The notes below the pieces were generated by a model. That model had not been told where the DNA came from and made no database searches. It saw only the letters and a program-made list of their open reading frames with translations. A stretch of DNA of 64,000 nucleotides from Actinomadura graeca (GTDB lineage: Bacteria; Actinomycetota; Actinomycetes; Streptosporangiales; Streptosporangiaceae): NCBI RefSeq assembly GCF_019175365.1, contig NZ_CP059572.1, positions 5,270,001 through 5,334,000 of the forward strand. Direction: 5' to 3'. Positions 33,879 to 41,884 of the stretch are shown in pieces (the first letter of the stretch is position 1; each line of letters opens with the position of its first letter). Both the position numbers and the translations under genes were made by a program.

Positions 33879-35012
33879 ATGAACCGAGTCTTCCGCGTCG
33901 CGGACGGCCGGCGTATCGAGGGCGTGGCGCGTCCGATCTTCATTCACAACTTCTCGTACCACTTGACGAACCTGCTGATCTTCGCGGATGGGGCGATCCA
34001 CTGCTGGAAGTGGGTGGATCTGGACGGGTTGCGCGCCGAGCTGGAGAGCGGCTGGGTCGTGACGGAAGTGCCCGAGGGCAGTGAGATCAGCGCGTTCGAA
34101 CTGGGCCGCTGGAAGGCCACCGAGGCGCGGTTCGGCCTCACCGCCGAGATGCTGCTGGCCGAGGTGGCGGACGACATCGAGCGGTTGAACGGCCGTCCGG
34201 ACTCCACGGGCCGGTGCCTGGCGGTGCTCGACCGCTACCTGGAGACGCGTGAGGAGGACGATCGGCGCGCGCTGCGTGAGACCTACCTGGCGATCCCGTC
34301 ACACAAGCGGCACTACGCGCTGGGGGACATGGACGCCAAGGATCGTCCGCTCGTCGTGCTGGTCACCGATATCGGTGAGCGGCCGATCGGGGGTTGGTTC
34401 CAGGACCAGGACGACACTGTCACCGAGCCCATGCGCGACTGGGCGTTCCAATATTTCGCCGATCGGGGCCAGGCCCGCGTGGAATACGAGAACAAGCGTC
34501 CGGCGGACGATCCCGAAGTACCTGCCGCGGGGACGATCCACCTGGGCGGGCTGGTGTTCCCTCAGGGCTGGCCAGAAGACGTGGGCGTCGCCGTGCTCCA
34601 GAACGAGTATCCGTCGCCGGTCGAGGTCGGTTCCGTGGTCTACCCGACCGTCACGCATGCCTATTGGGCACTGTCCACGGCCGACCCGGCGGCGCGGGAG
34701 CAGATCCGGGCGTCTGAGCGCCCCCATGAGGCCCGGGAGTCGGCTGAGGGCGCCCCACGTGTGGAGAACTGGTCACAGGCGCGGACGGCCGTGATGGCGG
34801 GCCTCCTTCGTGCGAAGTTCGCCCAGCATCCCGGACTGGCCGAGGTCCTGCTCGGCACGGGTGACGCGCCGATCGAATACACCGGCCTCGATTCCGACTT
34901 CTGGGCTGTGCGCGGGCAGGAGGGCCGGAACTGGATGGGGCGGCTGCTGGAACTCGTCCGTTCCGAACTTCACGCGGGAAGTTCCGGAATCGTGATTCCC
35001 GCTACGCCCTGA
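33879..35012 (+). CDS. NADAR-domain protein with unassigned N-terminal domain
   Basis: A 377-residue protein. The C-terminal half (about residues 215-375) is a NADAR/YbiA-like domain: AVLQNEYPSPVEVGSVVYPT, then VTHAYWALSTADPAAREQIR, VENWSQARTAVMAGLLRAKF and VLLGTGDAPIEYTGLDSDFW, ending GRNWMGRLLELVRSEL. NADAR enzymes are N-glycosidases that act on ADP-ribosylated bases or on riboflavin-pathway intermediates. The N-terminal 210 residues (IFIHNFSYHLTNLLIFADGA, HCWKWVDLDGL, FELGRWKATEARFGLT) form a separate domain that I do not recognise. The ATG at 33879 is the first usable start. The divergent deaminase and the upstream HTH-NTase gene make this a nucleotide-metabolism or defence-like island. 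Confidence 0.8.
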   Translation: MNRVFRVADGRRIEGVARPIFIHNFSYHLTNLLIFADGAIHCWKWVDLDGLRAELESGWVVTEVPEGSEISAFELGRWKATEARFGLTAEMLLAEVADDIERLNGRPDSTGRCLAVLDRYLETREEDDRRALRETYLAIPSHKRHYALGDMDAKDRPLVVLVTDIGERPIGGWFQDQDDTVTEPMRDWAFQYFADRGQARVEYENKRPADDPEVPAAGTIHLGGLVFPQGWPEDVGVAVLQNEYPSPVEVGSVVYPTVTHAYWALSTADPAAREQIRASERPHEARESAEGAPRVENWSQARTAVMAGLLRAKFAQHPGLAEVLLGTGDAPIEYTGLDSDFWAVRGQEGRNWMGRLLELVRSELHAGSSGIVIPATP

Positions 35013-35104
35013 GACGCAGGTCAGCGCGCGGTGCGGCAGATTCTCAGCGGGCCGGGCCGAGGTCCCCCTATGATCACGAACTCGCGCCGAAAAAGGGGGA
35101 TCCA

Positions 35105-36520
35105 ATGAGGCGTACGTGGGTGCACGGCACCGCCGGAATCGTGACGGTGGCGGCCCTTGCGGGGTGTTCGAACGGGCAGGCGGCGGTCGATACGGCACGC
35201 GTCGCGGACGTGAAGTCGTCGAGCAAGGTCGCGCAGCAGTTGCGGCAGTCGATGAACGGGCTGAAATTCCAGGAGGTCCTCGACACGGCACCGCCGACCT
35301 CCGCACAGGTCCGCGCGATGCGGAACCCTGTGGACAAGGAAGCCGATCCGCGGGCGCGGACGTTCGCCAAGGCCGACCCCAAGCCGATCGCGCAGCAGCC
35401 GCAGATGGACGCGACCATCATCGAACTGGACAAGAAGGGGCGGCCCGTCTCGTCCGGCACGGTCCTGATGAGCCCGCTCTACAAGAACGGCGTCGTGGTG
35501 CCGGTCGACCGGAACCTCTCCACGAAGAGCGTCCGCTGGCGTCAATGGGACGACGCGGGCTGGTACAAGAACAAGGGGCAGGGCACTGTCGACGTGGTCG
35601 CGGGCAGGGAGAACGCGCCCATCGACCACATGCTCGACTACCCGGCGTCCGTCCTGAAGCTGATGGTCAATTTCGGAGTTCTCCGCCTGGTCGACCAGGG
35701 CAGAATCAAGCTCGACGACACCTACGCCTACAACCCCGCCCAGATCAGCTCCCTCTGCGGCGGTGCCAGCAGCAAGACCATTCGCCAGTACATGGACGCG
35801 TCCATCACCTACTCGTCCAATGCCGCGTCCTGCGCACTGATAAAGATGCTGCACGACAACCAGGCGATCGACCCGCTGAACAAGACCTTCCAGGACATCG
35901 GACTGGAGACCCTCCAGCTCAAGGGCACCAATCCTGTGAACGGCGGGCGCTGGTCCAACTCCATCACCATGAGTTCGCTCGACACGGCCAAACTGCTGAC
36001 CCTCGTCAATGGAGCCCCGGGACGCGTGTGGACGTCACCGGCCGGCAAGCCGGTGACGAGCGCGGTGCTGAGTGCCGCGTCCCGCAAGTTCTTCCGTTCC
36101 GAACTCGCCCAGCAGGGCTTCAACGACATGTTGTCGTCCGCGAACCGGTGCGGCGGGAAATACCCGGCGCCCGGAATCCCGAACGCCGTGCCGTCCCGCT
36201 GGATCGGCGCCGACGGGACGGTGACCGTCGATGGCAACAAGTTCGGTCGCGACGTCCGTCCGTGCACCAAGAAGGCCGAGGTCACGTTCGCGCACAAGAC
36301 CGGCTGGGTGGACAACACCGCCGCTGACGCGGGCATCGTCCGCGCCCTGCCGGGCAAGGGCGGCCGCAGTTACGTCATCGTCGTGTTCTCGAATCTGGGG
36401 ACGCAGTACATCGACGCGTCCCGTCCCGCTACTCCGCCCGGCATCTACCCCTACACCTACACCGAGAAGTTCGGGAAGCTGGGCCGTCTCCTGGACACCT
36501 ACGAAAAACGCCGCCGCTGA
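35105..36520 (+). CDS. Class A beta-lactamase-like serine hydrolase lipoprotein
   Basis: A 471-residue secreted lipoprotein: signal peptide with lipobox VAALAGC (cysteine at residue 21), a linker with a conserved-looking middle segment, then a beta-lactamase/transpeptidase-fold domain. Active-site motifs are in order and well spaced: S182-V-L-K185 (SxxK, in YPASVLKLMV), S-S-N at 237-239 (the SxN motif, in TYSSNAASC) and K398-T-G (in HKTGWVDN). The protein is about 150 residues longer than a typical class A beta-lactamase and has many cysteines in the domain (LCGG, ASCAL, NRCGG, RPCTKK). Role could be beta-lactam hydrolysis or peptidoglycan modification; the sequence alone does not decide. It converges on mutY. 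Confidence 0.85.
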   Translation: MRRTWVHGTAGIVTVAALAGCSNGQAAVDTARVADVKSSSKVAQQLRQSMNGLKFQEVLDTAPPTSAQVRAMRNPVDKEADPRARTFAKADPKPIAQQPQMDATIIELDKKGRPVSSGTVLMSPLYKNGVVVPVDRNLSTKSVRWRQWDDAGWYKNKGQGTVDVVAGRENAPIDHMLDYPASVLKLMVNFGVLRLVDQGRIKLDDTYAYNPAQISSLCGGASSKTIRQYMDASITYSSNAASCALIKMLHDNQAIDPLNKTFQDIGLETLQLKGTNPVNGGRWSNSITMSSLDTAKLLTLVNGAPGRVWTSPAGKPVTSAVLSAASRKFFRSELAQQGFNDMLSSANRCGGKYPAPGIPNAVPSRWIGADGTVTVDGNKFGRDVRPCTKKAEVTFAHKTGWVDNTAADAGIVRALPGKGGRSYVIVVFSNLGTQYIDASRPATPPGIYPYTYTEKFGKLGRLLDTYEKRRR

Positions 36521-36569
36521 AGCGGCGCAATGCGGGCCACCGCCGTAATGCGGGCCGCCGTTTGAGTCG

Positions 36570-37442
36570 TCAGTGGGGGAGGGCGTAGCGGCCGTCCTGA
36601 AGAGGGTCCACCAGGCCATCGGCTATCAGGGCGTCCAAAGCGCGCTCGCGTTGGACGGAGTCCGCCCAGACGACGTCCAACGCGGGCTTCTCCACAGGGC
36701 CCTCGGCTTCCCGGAGGACGGAGAGAAGGCGGCCCCGGCATTGGCGGTCGGTGCCCGCGTAGGTCTGGCCGCGCCTGGGCGGCCCGTCGTAGGCGGGCCG
36801 CCCGCCGGCATGCCAGGCGCATTTGTCGAGGACGGGGCAGTCGACGCAGCGTGGCGTGCGGGCGGTGCAGACGAGCGCGCCCAGTTCCATGACGGCGACG
36901 GCCCAGCGCGCGGCGGTCGGAGGGTCGAGGGGCAGGAGGGACTCGGCGAGCCGGATCTCGGCCTTCGTCTGGCTCTTCGGCGGGTACTCGTCGCCGGTGA
37001 GAAGCCGGGCGAGGACCCGCCTGACGTTGGTGTCCAACACGGCATGGCGCTGCCGGAAGGCGAAACTGGCCACCGCGGCCGCCGTGTAGGCGCCGATCCC
37101 GGGCAGTGCCAGGAGATCCTCGTGCGACGACGGGACCTCACCGCCGTGCCGCTCGGTGATCGCGCGGGCGCTCTGGTGCAGCCGCAGCGCGCGGCGCGGG
37201 TAGCCGAGCCGTCCCCACGCGCGGACGGCCTCGCCGGATGGTTCGGCGGCGAGCGCCGACGGAGTGGGCCAGCGTTTCAGCCACTCTTCCCAGACCGGCA
37301 GGACACGGATCACGGGCGTCTGCTGAAGCATGATCTCGCTGACCAGGACGCCCCAGGGAGTGGCGTCGGCGGCGCGCCACGGGAGGTCCCGGGCGTTCGT
37401 CTCGTACCAGTCGAGAATCGGGTCTGTGTAAGTGGAGTTCAT
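36570..37442 (-). CDS. mutY: A/G-specific adenine glycosylase
   Basis: A 290-residue base-excision enzyme that removes adenine mispaired with 8-oxoguanine. It shows the HhH motif LPGIGAYTAAAVASFAF, catalytic aspartate D137 in VLDTNVRRVLARL, the early PWGVLVSEIMLQQT segment with catalytic glutamate, and the [4Fe-4S] cluster ligands C-x6-C-x2-C-x5-C (CTARTPRCVDCPVLDKC). The C-terminal NUDIX-like domain that recognises 8-oxoG is short or absent, as usual in actinobacteria. The ATG at 37442 is chosen; ATG 37463 (MSQWRSAM) is an in-frame alternative. It is divergent from a membrane-anchored gene with a very short intergenic space. Confidence 0.93.
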   Translation of the reverse strand: MNSTYTDPILDWYETNARDLPWRAADATPWGVLVSEIMLQQTPVIRVLPVWEEWLKRWPTPSALAAEPSGEAVRAWGRLGYPRRALRLHQSARAITERHGGEVPSSHEDLLALPGIGAYTAAAVASFAFRQRHAVLDTNVRRVLARLLTGDEYPPKSQTKAEIRLAESLLPLDPPTAARWAVAVMELGALVCTARTPRCVDCPVLDKCAWHAGGRPAYDGPPRRGQTYAGTDRQCRGRLLSVLREAEGPVEKPALDVVWADSVQRERALDALIADGLVDPLQDGRYALPH

Positions 37443-37496
37443 GGCGGACCGCCATTGTGACATGCGGCGGGTCGCGTCCTCCCCCGGGTTCGCCGA

Positions 37497-38207
37497 ATGC
37501 ATACTGACCGTATGGGGTCGGATACCGGACGTGACCTGGGCGATTCTGGACCGGACCGGTCCCTTGTGGGGAGGCGACCCCCCACACCCCCCGGACCGGA
37601 CCGGTCCCTTGTGGGGGGACGACCCCCCACACCCCCCGGAACGGACCGGTATTGGCGGCGCCGGGTCGTCGCGCTGGCCGCAGCCCTCGCCGTCGTGGGC
37701 GTCCTGACCTGGGCGTGCACGGGAAACGCCGAGGAGGAGGGACCGGCGGCGAACGCGGGCGACGTGCCACACCGGCCCCCGCCGACGGCAATGCCGACCA
37801 TCACCGTCACCCGGACGGTCACCCCGTCCCCCGAGCCGATGGCGGACGGCGGCCCCTGTGCGGCGGAGGACCTGGTCGTCAGCCTGACCACGTCCCGCGA
37901 CACCTACACCGGCCGGGAGGAGCCGCGGTTCCGTGTGTCGGTGGTCAACACGGGGGAGAGCGACTGCTTCTGGGACGCCGGGCCGCTGGACGTCCGCGTC
38001 ACGTCCGGCCCCGATCGGATCTGGTCCTCGGCGCAGTGCCGCCATGACAGCAGGCCGCACCGGACACTGCGCCGCGGAATCCCCTATGTCGACGGCGTGG
38101 CCTGGGACCGCGAGCGCGGCTGCAAGGGCGACGGCGGTCCCGCCCGCCCCGGAACCTACGTCGCGAGCATCAAAGGTGCCGAAAAAGTGATCTTCCACCT
38201 CCGCTGA
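37497..38207 (+). CDS. Membrane-anchored extracellular protein, unknown
   Basis: A 236-residue protein I do not recognise by name. The first 52 residues are disordered and contain a 15-residue tandem repeat (GPDRSLVGRRPPTPP, then GPDRSLVGGRPPTPP). One transmembrane segment follows (RYWRRRVVALAAALAVVGVL), then a Pro/Thr linker, then an extracytoplasmic domain with four cysteines (PCAAEDL, DCFWDAG, AQCRHD, RGCKGD) and strand-rich character: LVVSLTTSRDTYTGREEPRF, VSVVNTGESDCFW. That pattern resembles DUF4232-like immunoglobulin folds. ATG 37512 is a second possible start, six bases after a CATACT -10-like box. It is divergent from mutY. Confidence 0.7.
   Translation: MHTDRMGSDTGRDLGDSGPDRSLVGRRPPTPPGPDRSLVGGRPPTPPGTDRYWRRRVVALAAALAVVGVLTWACTGNAEEEGPAANAGDVPHRPPPTAMPTITVTRTVTPSPEPMADGGPCAAEDLVVSLTTSRDTYTGREEPRFRVSVVNTGESDCFWDAGPLDVRVTSGPDRIWSSAQCRHDSRPHRTLRRGIPYVDGVAWDRERGCKGDGGPARPGTYVASIKGAEKVIFHLR
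37548..37637 (+). repeat. 45-bp tandem repeat within a coding region
   Basis: Two consecutive 45-base units, 37548-37592 and 37593-37637, nearly identical, encode GPDRSLVGxRPPTPP twice. Each unit contains a G-run and C-run that can pair; in the second unit GTGGGGGG (37611-37618) and CCCCCCAC (37623-37630) form a perfect 8-bp stem around ACGA. Confidence 0.85.
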
Positions 38208-38721
38208 CCCCGGTTCGGGCCCCTTTGCCTGCCTTGTCTGCTCAGACCCGCCCGTCCCCGCCTTTCCCGGTTCTCTCCCGCCCTTCCCGGCTCGCAGGTT
38301 CCTCTCCGTCTCGTCCGTCGGCCAAGGGAAGGCGCGCGGAAGCGAGTCAGCAGAGCAGGGCGTGCGCGGCGTCCGTGCCTTCGTCGCGGAGTGAGGCGCG
38401 CCCGTTGAGGGACCCTGCTGGGCCGAAAACGACGGCATTTGATCTTGGGAGTGCGTTTCCAGCCCTGGCGCGGAGGTTTCGTGCTCGTCCATCTGTCCGG
38501 ACCGGGGCGAGAGGGCAGGCGATGTTGCCCTTCGTCCTGTTCTGGGTGGCCTTCGGTGAGACGTCGTGGACCGGTAGACAGGGGGTGACGTCCACCGTCA
38601 GGAGGCGCCGGTGCGGGAGCAGGCGTCGGCGGGCAGGGAATGCGACGCGCGGAGCGCAGTGCGTGTCGTCCCGCCGCGATCAACGACGCGGGGGACGGGG
38701 TGGGAAGTCGTCGGGAGGCGG
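38208..38721. other. 514-base stretch without a gene
   Basis: This lies between the 3' ends of two convergent genes (membrane-anchored protein and disA). I see no ribosome site with a plausible frame, no long hairpin and no repeats; all open frames here overlap one another on both strands without family resemblance. Confidence 0.4.
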
Positions 38722-39804
38722 TCAGACGTAGCGTTCGAGGATGGACGATTCGGCCAGGCGGGAGAGGCCCTCGCGGACGCTGCGAGCCCGGGATTCGCCT
38801 ACTCCGCCGACGGCCTGGAGGTCGTCGATGCTGGCGGCGAGGAGCTTTTGGAGGCCGCCGAAGTGCTCGACGAGGCGTTCGACGACCATGCTCGGGAGGC
38901 GGGGGACCTTGGCGAGAAGGCGGAAGCCCTTGGGGCTGACGGGAAGGTCCAGTGCGTCCGGCCCGGCGAAGCCCATGACCTCGGCGACGGTGGACAGGTC
39001 GAGCAACTCGGTGGCCGACAGGACGTCCAGCGCCGAGAGGATGGCGGTGACGCCGCGGGCGCGGGTGTCGGCGGACGGGTAGTCGCGGACGATCAGCTCC
39101 CGGTCCACGTCCACGCCGGAGACCAGCTCGTCGAGCTGGAGGGACAGCAGGCGGCCGTCGGTGCCGAGCTCGACGACGTACCCCTCGATCTCGTCGGCGA
39201 TGCGGCGGACCATCTCCAGGCGCTGGACGACGGCGCTGACGTCGCGGACGGTGACCAGGTCCTCGATCTCCAGCGCGGAGAGGGTCCCGGAGACCTCGTC
39301 CAGCCGGAGTTTATAGCGTTCCAGTGTGGCGAGCGCCTGGTTGGCCTTGGACAGGATCGCGGCCGAGTCCTCAAGGACGTAGCGGATGCCGTCGAGGTAG
39401 AGCGCGATGATGTGCATCGACTGGCTCACCGAGATGACCGGATGGCCCGTCTGGCGGGCGACGCGCTCGGCGGTGCGGTGGCGGGTCCCCGACTCCTCCG
39501 TGGGAAGTGAGGAGTCCGGGACGAGGTGGACGGCGGCGCGCACGATGCGGCTGTGGCTGCTGTCGAGGACGATCGCGCCGTCCATCTTGGCGAGTTCGCG
39601 CAGCCGGGTGGCGGAGAACTCGACGTCGAGCTCGAAGCCGCCGGTGCACAGTTCCTCGACCGGTTTGTCGTAGCCGAGCACGATCAGCCCGCCGGTGTGG
39701 CCCCTGAGGATCCGCTCCAGTCCGTCCCGGATCTGGGTGCCCGGGGCAACCGCGGCGAGCGTGGCGCGGCGTCGTTCGTCATGACCCTTGTCGTGTGATG
39801 GCAC
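38722..39804 (-). CDS. disA: Diadenylate cyclase DisA (DNA integrity scanning)
   Basis: A 360-residue protein of normal DisA length. The N-terminal DAC domain has the catalytic DGA in [17 protein letters not shown] and the RHR motif in [20 protein letters not shown], which condense two ATP into c-di-AMP. A central helical spine follows, and a C-terminal HhH domain ([20 protein letters not shown]) binds branched DNA and inhibits synthesis there. The GTG at 39804 opens with [20 protein letters not shown], a family-like N-terminus. radA is 113 bases upstream on the same strand; RadA is known to bind and inhibit DisA, so the pairing is functional. Its product is the predicted ligand of the riboswitch at 23652-23875. 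Confidence 0.95.
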   Translation of the reverse strand: MPSHDKGHDERRRATLAAVAPGTQIRDGLERILRGHTGGLIVLGYDKPVEELCTGGFELDVEFSATRLRELAKMDGAIVLDSSHSRIVRAAVHLVPDSSLPTEESGTRHRTAERVARQTGHPVISVSQSMHIIALYLDGIRYVLEDSAAILSKANQALATLERYKLRLDEVSGTLSALEIEDLVTVRDVSAVVQRLEMVRRIADEIEGYVVELGTDGRLLSLQLDELVSGVDVDRELIVRDYPSADTRARGVTAILSALDVLSATELLDLSTVAEVMGFAGPDALDLPVSPKGFRLLAKVPRLPSMVVERLVEHFGGLQKLLAASIDDLQAVGGVGESRARSVREGLSRLAESSILERYV

Positions 39805-39917
39805 CTGGCCCCCGGAGGTCGCTGGACGGCGTCAGTTTACCGAGGAGGGCCGCGGGCTGGTTCCTCCCCTGGTCGCAACGGCCTGACGCGCGGCGTAATA
39901 CTCTGGCGCCACCAACG

Positions 39918-41378
39918 TTACGGCGCGGTAAAGGCGACTTGCAGTGCCTGCTGGACGCTGTCCACTTCCATCACCTTCATCCCCTCATAGCTGGACAGCT
40001 GCGGATCGGCGCGTTTCAGCGGGGAGCCGTCGGCCAGTTCGAGGGAGCCGCGGGGGACGACGGCGAACTTGAAGCCGAGCCGCGCGGCCTCGGCGAGCCG
40101 CCGCTGGACGCCCGGGACGATCCGCGCCTCACCCGCCAGCCCGACCTCCCCGAGCGCGATCAGGCTGTTGGACAGGGCCTGCTCGACGGTGGACCCGGCG
40201 ACGGCGAGCGCGAGCGCGAGGTCGACGGAGGTCTCGGCGAGCCGGACGCCGCCGACCGTGGAGACGTACACGTCCTGCTCGTGCATCGAGATCTTGCAGC
40301 GCTGCGCGAGGACGGCGAGGACCATGGCGACGCGCGAGGTGTCCAGCCCGGAGGTCGCGCGGCGCGGCGCGGGCAGGTGCGACTTGGCGACGAGCGACTG
40401 GACCTCGGCGACGAGGGGGCGGCGTCCTTCCAGCGTGACGGTCACGCACGTCCCCGGGACGGGTTCGTCGCGGCGGGTGAGGAACAGGCCGCTCGGGTCC
40501 GGGAGCCCGACGATGCCGACCTCGGACAGGTCGAAGCAGCCGAGCTCGTCGGTGGGGCCGTAGCGGTTCTTCACCGCGCGGATCATCCGGAGTCGGGAAT
40601 GCCGGTCGCCCTCGAAGTAGAGGACCACGTCGACCAGGTGCTCCAGCAGGCGCGGCCCGGCGATGGCGCCGTCCTTGGTGACGTGCCCGACGAGCACGAC
40701 GGTGATGCCGCGCTCCTTGGCGACGCGGATGAGGTTGGCGGCGACCTCGCGGATCTGCGTGACACCGCCGGGCGCGCCGTCCACCTCGGACGTCCCGATC
40801 GTCTGGATGGAGTCGACGACCAGCAGCGTCGGCTGGACGGCGTCGACATGACCGAGAACGGCCGACAACTCTGTCTCCGCCGCCAGGTAGAGGTGATCGG
40901 TGATCGCCCCGACCCGGTCGGCGCGCAGCCGCACCTGCTCGGCCGACTCCTCGCCCGTCACGTAGAGGACGGGATTGTGCGGCTCCTTACCCGCCGGCGG
41001 CCGCGGGACGTCCGCCCCGTCCGACGCCGGACCCGTGGACGCCAGCGCCGCGACCTCCAGCAGCAGCGTGGACTTGCCGATGCCCGGCTCGCCCGCCAGC
41101 AGCAGGACGGCCCCGGGCACGATGCCGCCCCCGAGGACGCGGTCCAGTTCGTCCAGCCCGGTGGGCTTTGTCTTGGCGGAACGCACGTCGACCTGGCCGA
41201 TGGGACGCGCGGGCGAGCTGACCGGCCCGGCGTTCACCACCCGCGCCGGAGTCGCCGACGCGGCCTCGGTGACGGTGCCCCACGTCTGGCACTCGCCGCA
41301 GCGTCCGACCCACTTGGAGGTCTGCCAGCCGCACTCGGAGCAGCGGTAGGCAGCCTTCGCCGTCTTAGCCTTCGCCAT
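39918..41378 (-). CDS. radA: DNA repair protein RadA/Sms
   Basis: A 486-residue RecA-like branch-migration helicase. N-terminal zinc finger cysteines are C13, C16, C27 and C30 (CSECGWQTSKWVGRCGEC). The RecA-like ATPase domain has Walker A GEPGIGKSTLLLE, Walker B LLVVDSIQTI, and the RadA-specific KNRYG motif (VKNRYGPTDELG). The C-terminal part is a Lon-protease-like domain without proteolytic function (STVGGVRLAETSVDLALALA). It processes recombination intermediates. disA follows downstream and is probably co-transcribed. The promoter must lie in or beside the tandem repeat region at 41441-41882. Confidence 0.95.
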   Translation of the reverse strand: MAKAKTAKAAYRCSECGWQTSKWVGRCGECQTWGTVTEAASATPARVVNAGPVSSPARPIGQVDVRSAKTKPTGLDELDRVLGGGIVPGAVLLLAGEPGIGKSTLLLEVAALASTGPASDGADVPRPPAGKEPHNPVLYVTGEESAEQVRLRADRVGAITDHLYLAAETELSAVLGHVDAVQPTLLVVDSIQTIGTSEVDGAPGGVTQIREVAANLIRVAKERGITVVLVGHVTKDGAIAGPRLLEHLVDVVLYFEGDRHSRLRMIRAVKNRYGPTDELGCFDLSEVGIVGLPDPSGLFLTRRDEPVPGTCVTVTLEGRRPLVAEVQSLVAKSHLPAPRRATSGLDTSRVAMVLAVLAQRCKISMHEQDVYVSTVGGVRLAETSVDLALALAVAGSTVEQALSNSLIALGEVGLAGEARIVPGVQRRLAEAARLGFKFAVVPRGSLELADGSPLKRADPQLSSYEGMKVMEVDSVQQALQVAFTAP

Positions 41379-41440
41379 CCGCGAAGCCTATGGCCCGCCA
41401 CCGACACCAGACCCGCCCTCCGCAGAACCCAGGCACGCGC

Positions 41441-41882
41441 CGTCACCGACCAAGGTTCGAACGCCAAGTGTCGACAACCTTCACGTTGCGATCGCGTCCG
41501 AAGGCAGATGCGAGCGGAGCGAGGATCTGATCGCGGAGCGAGCCGTCAAGGCGAGTTCGGAGCGATGCAGCGATCGCCGCGGTGCCCGCCGAAGGAAGGC
41601 GCTCAGCGCCTGACGCCAAGGGCACCGCAATAAATTCGCGAGGGACACCGTCACCGACCAAGGTTCGAACATCAGGTGTCGGTGACCTCTACGTTGCGAT
41701 CGCGTCCGAAGGCAGATGCGAGCGGAGCGAGGATCTGATCGCGGAGCGAGCCGTCAAGGCGAGTTCGGAGCGATGCAGCGATCGCCGCGGTGCCCGCCGA
41801 AGGAAGGCGCTCAGCGCCTGACGCCAAGGGCACTGCAGTAAACATGGCGCTCAGCGCCTGACGCCAAGGGCACCGCAATAAA
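41441..41882. repeat. 208-bp-period tandem repeat with nested hairpins
   Basis: Unit 1 (41441-41633) and unit 2 (41649-41841) are about 193 bases each at an exact offset of 208 and are nearly identical over their last 150 bases; a third, partial copy (41846-41882) abuts the hydrolase stop codon. In each full unit GCGGTGCCC and GGGCACCGC form an outer stem (41579-41587 with 41620-41628 in unit 1) enclosing a second hairpin AGGCGCT-C-AGCGCCT (41597-41611). Unit 2 also has GTCACCGAC (41650-41658) pairing with GTCGGTGAC (41678-41686). Short open frames inside it follow the repeat and are not genes. Confidence 0.85.
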
Positions 41883-41884
41883 AC

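Noticed and set aside
37548..37637. CRISPR-like repeat
   Set aside because: Only two directly adjacent 45-bp units exist, without spacers, and they are in frame in a coding region. No cas genes are present in the window.
41454..41670. GGTTCGAAC resembling a tRNA T-loop in both repeat units
   Set aside because: No T-stem, anticodon arm or acceptor stem can be formed around it, so it is not a tRNA or clear tRNA remnant.
41443..41878. Small open frames inside the 208-bp repeats (ending RDQILAPLASAFGRDRN and similar)
   Set aside because: They exist only because the repeat lacks stops; the units hold strong stem-loops and no ribosome sites, so coding is unlikely.
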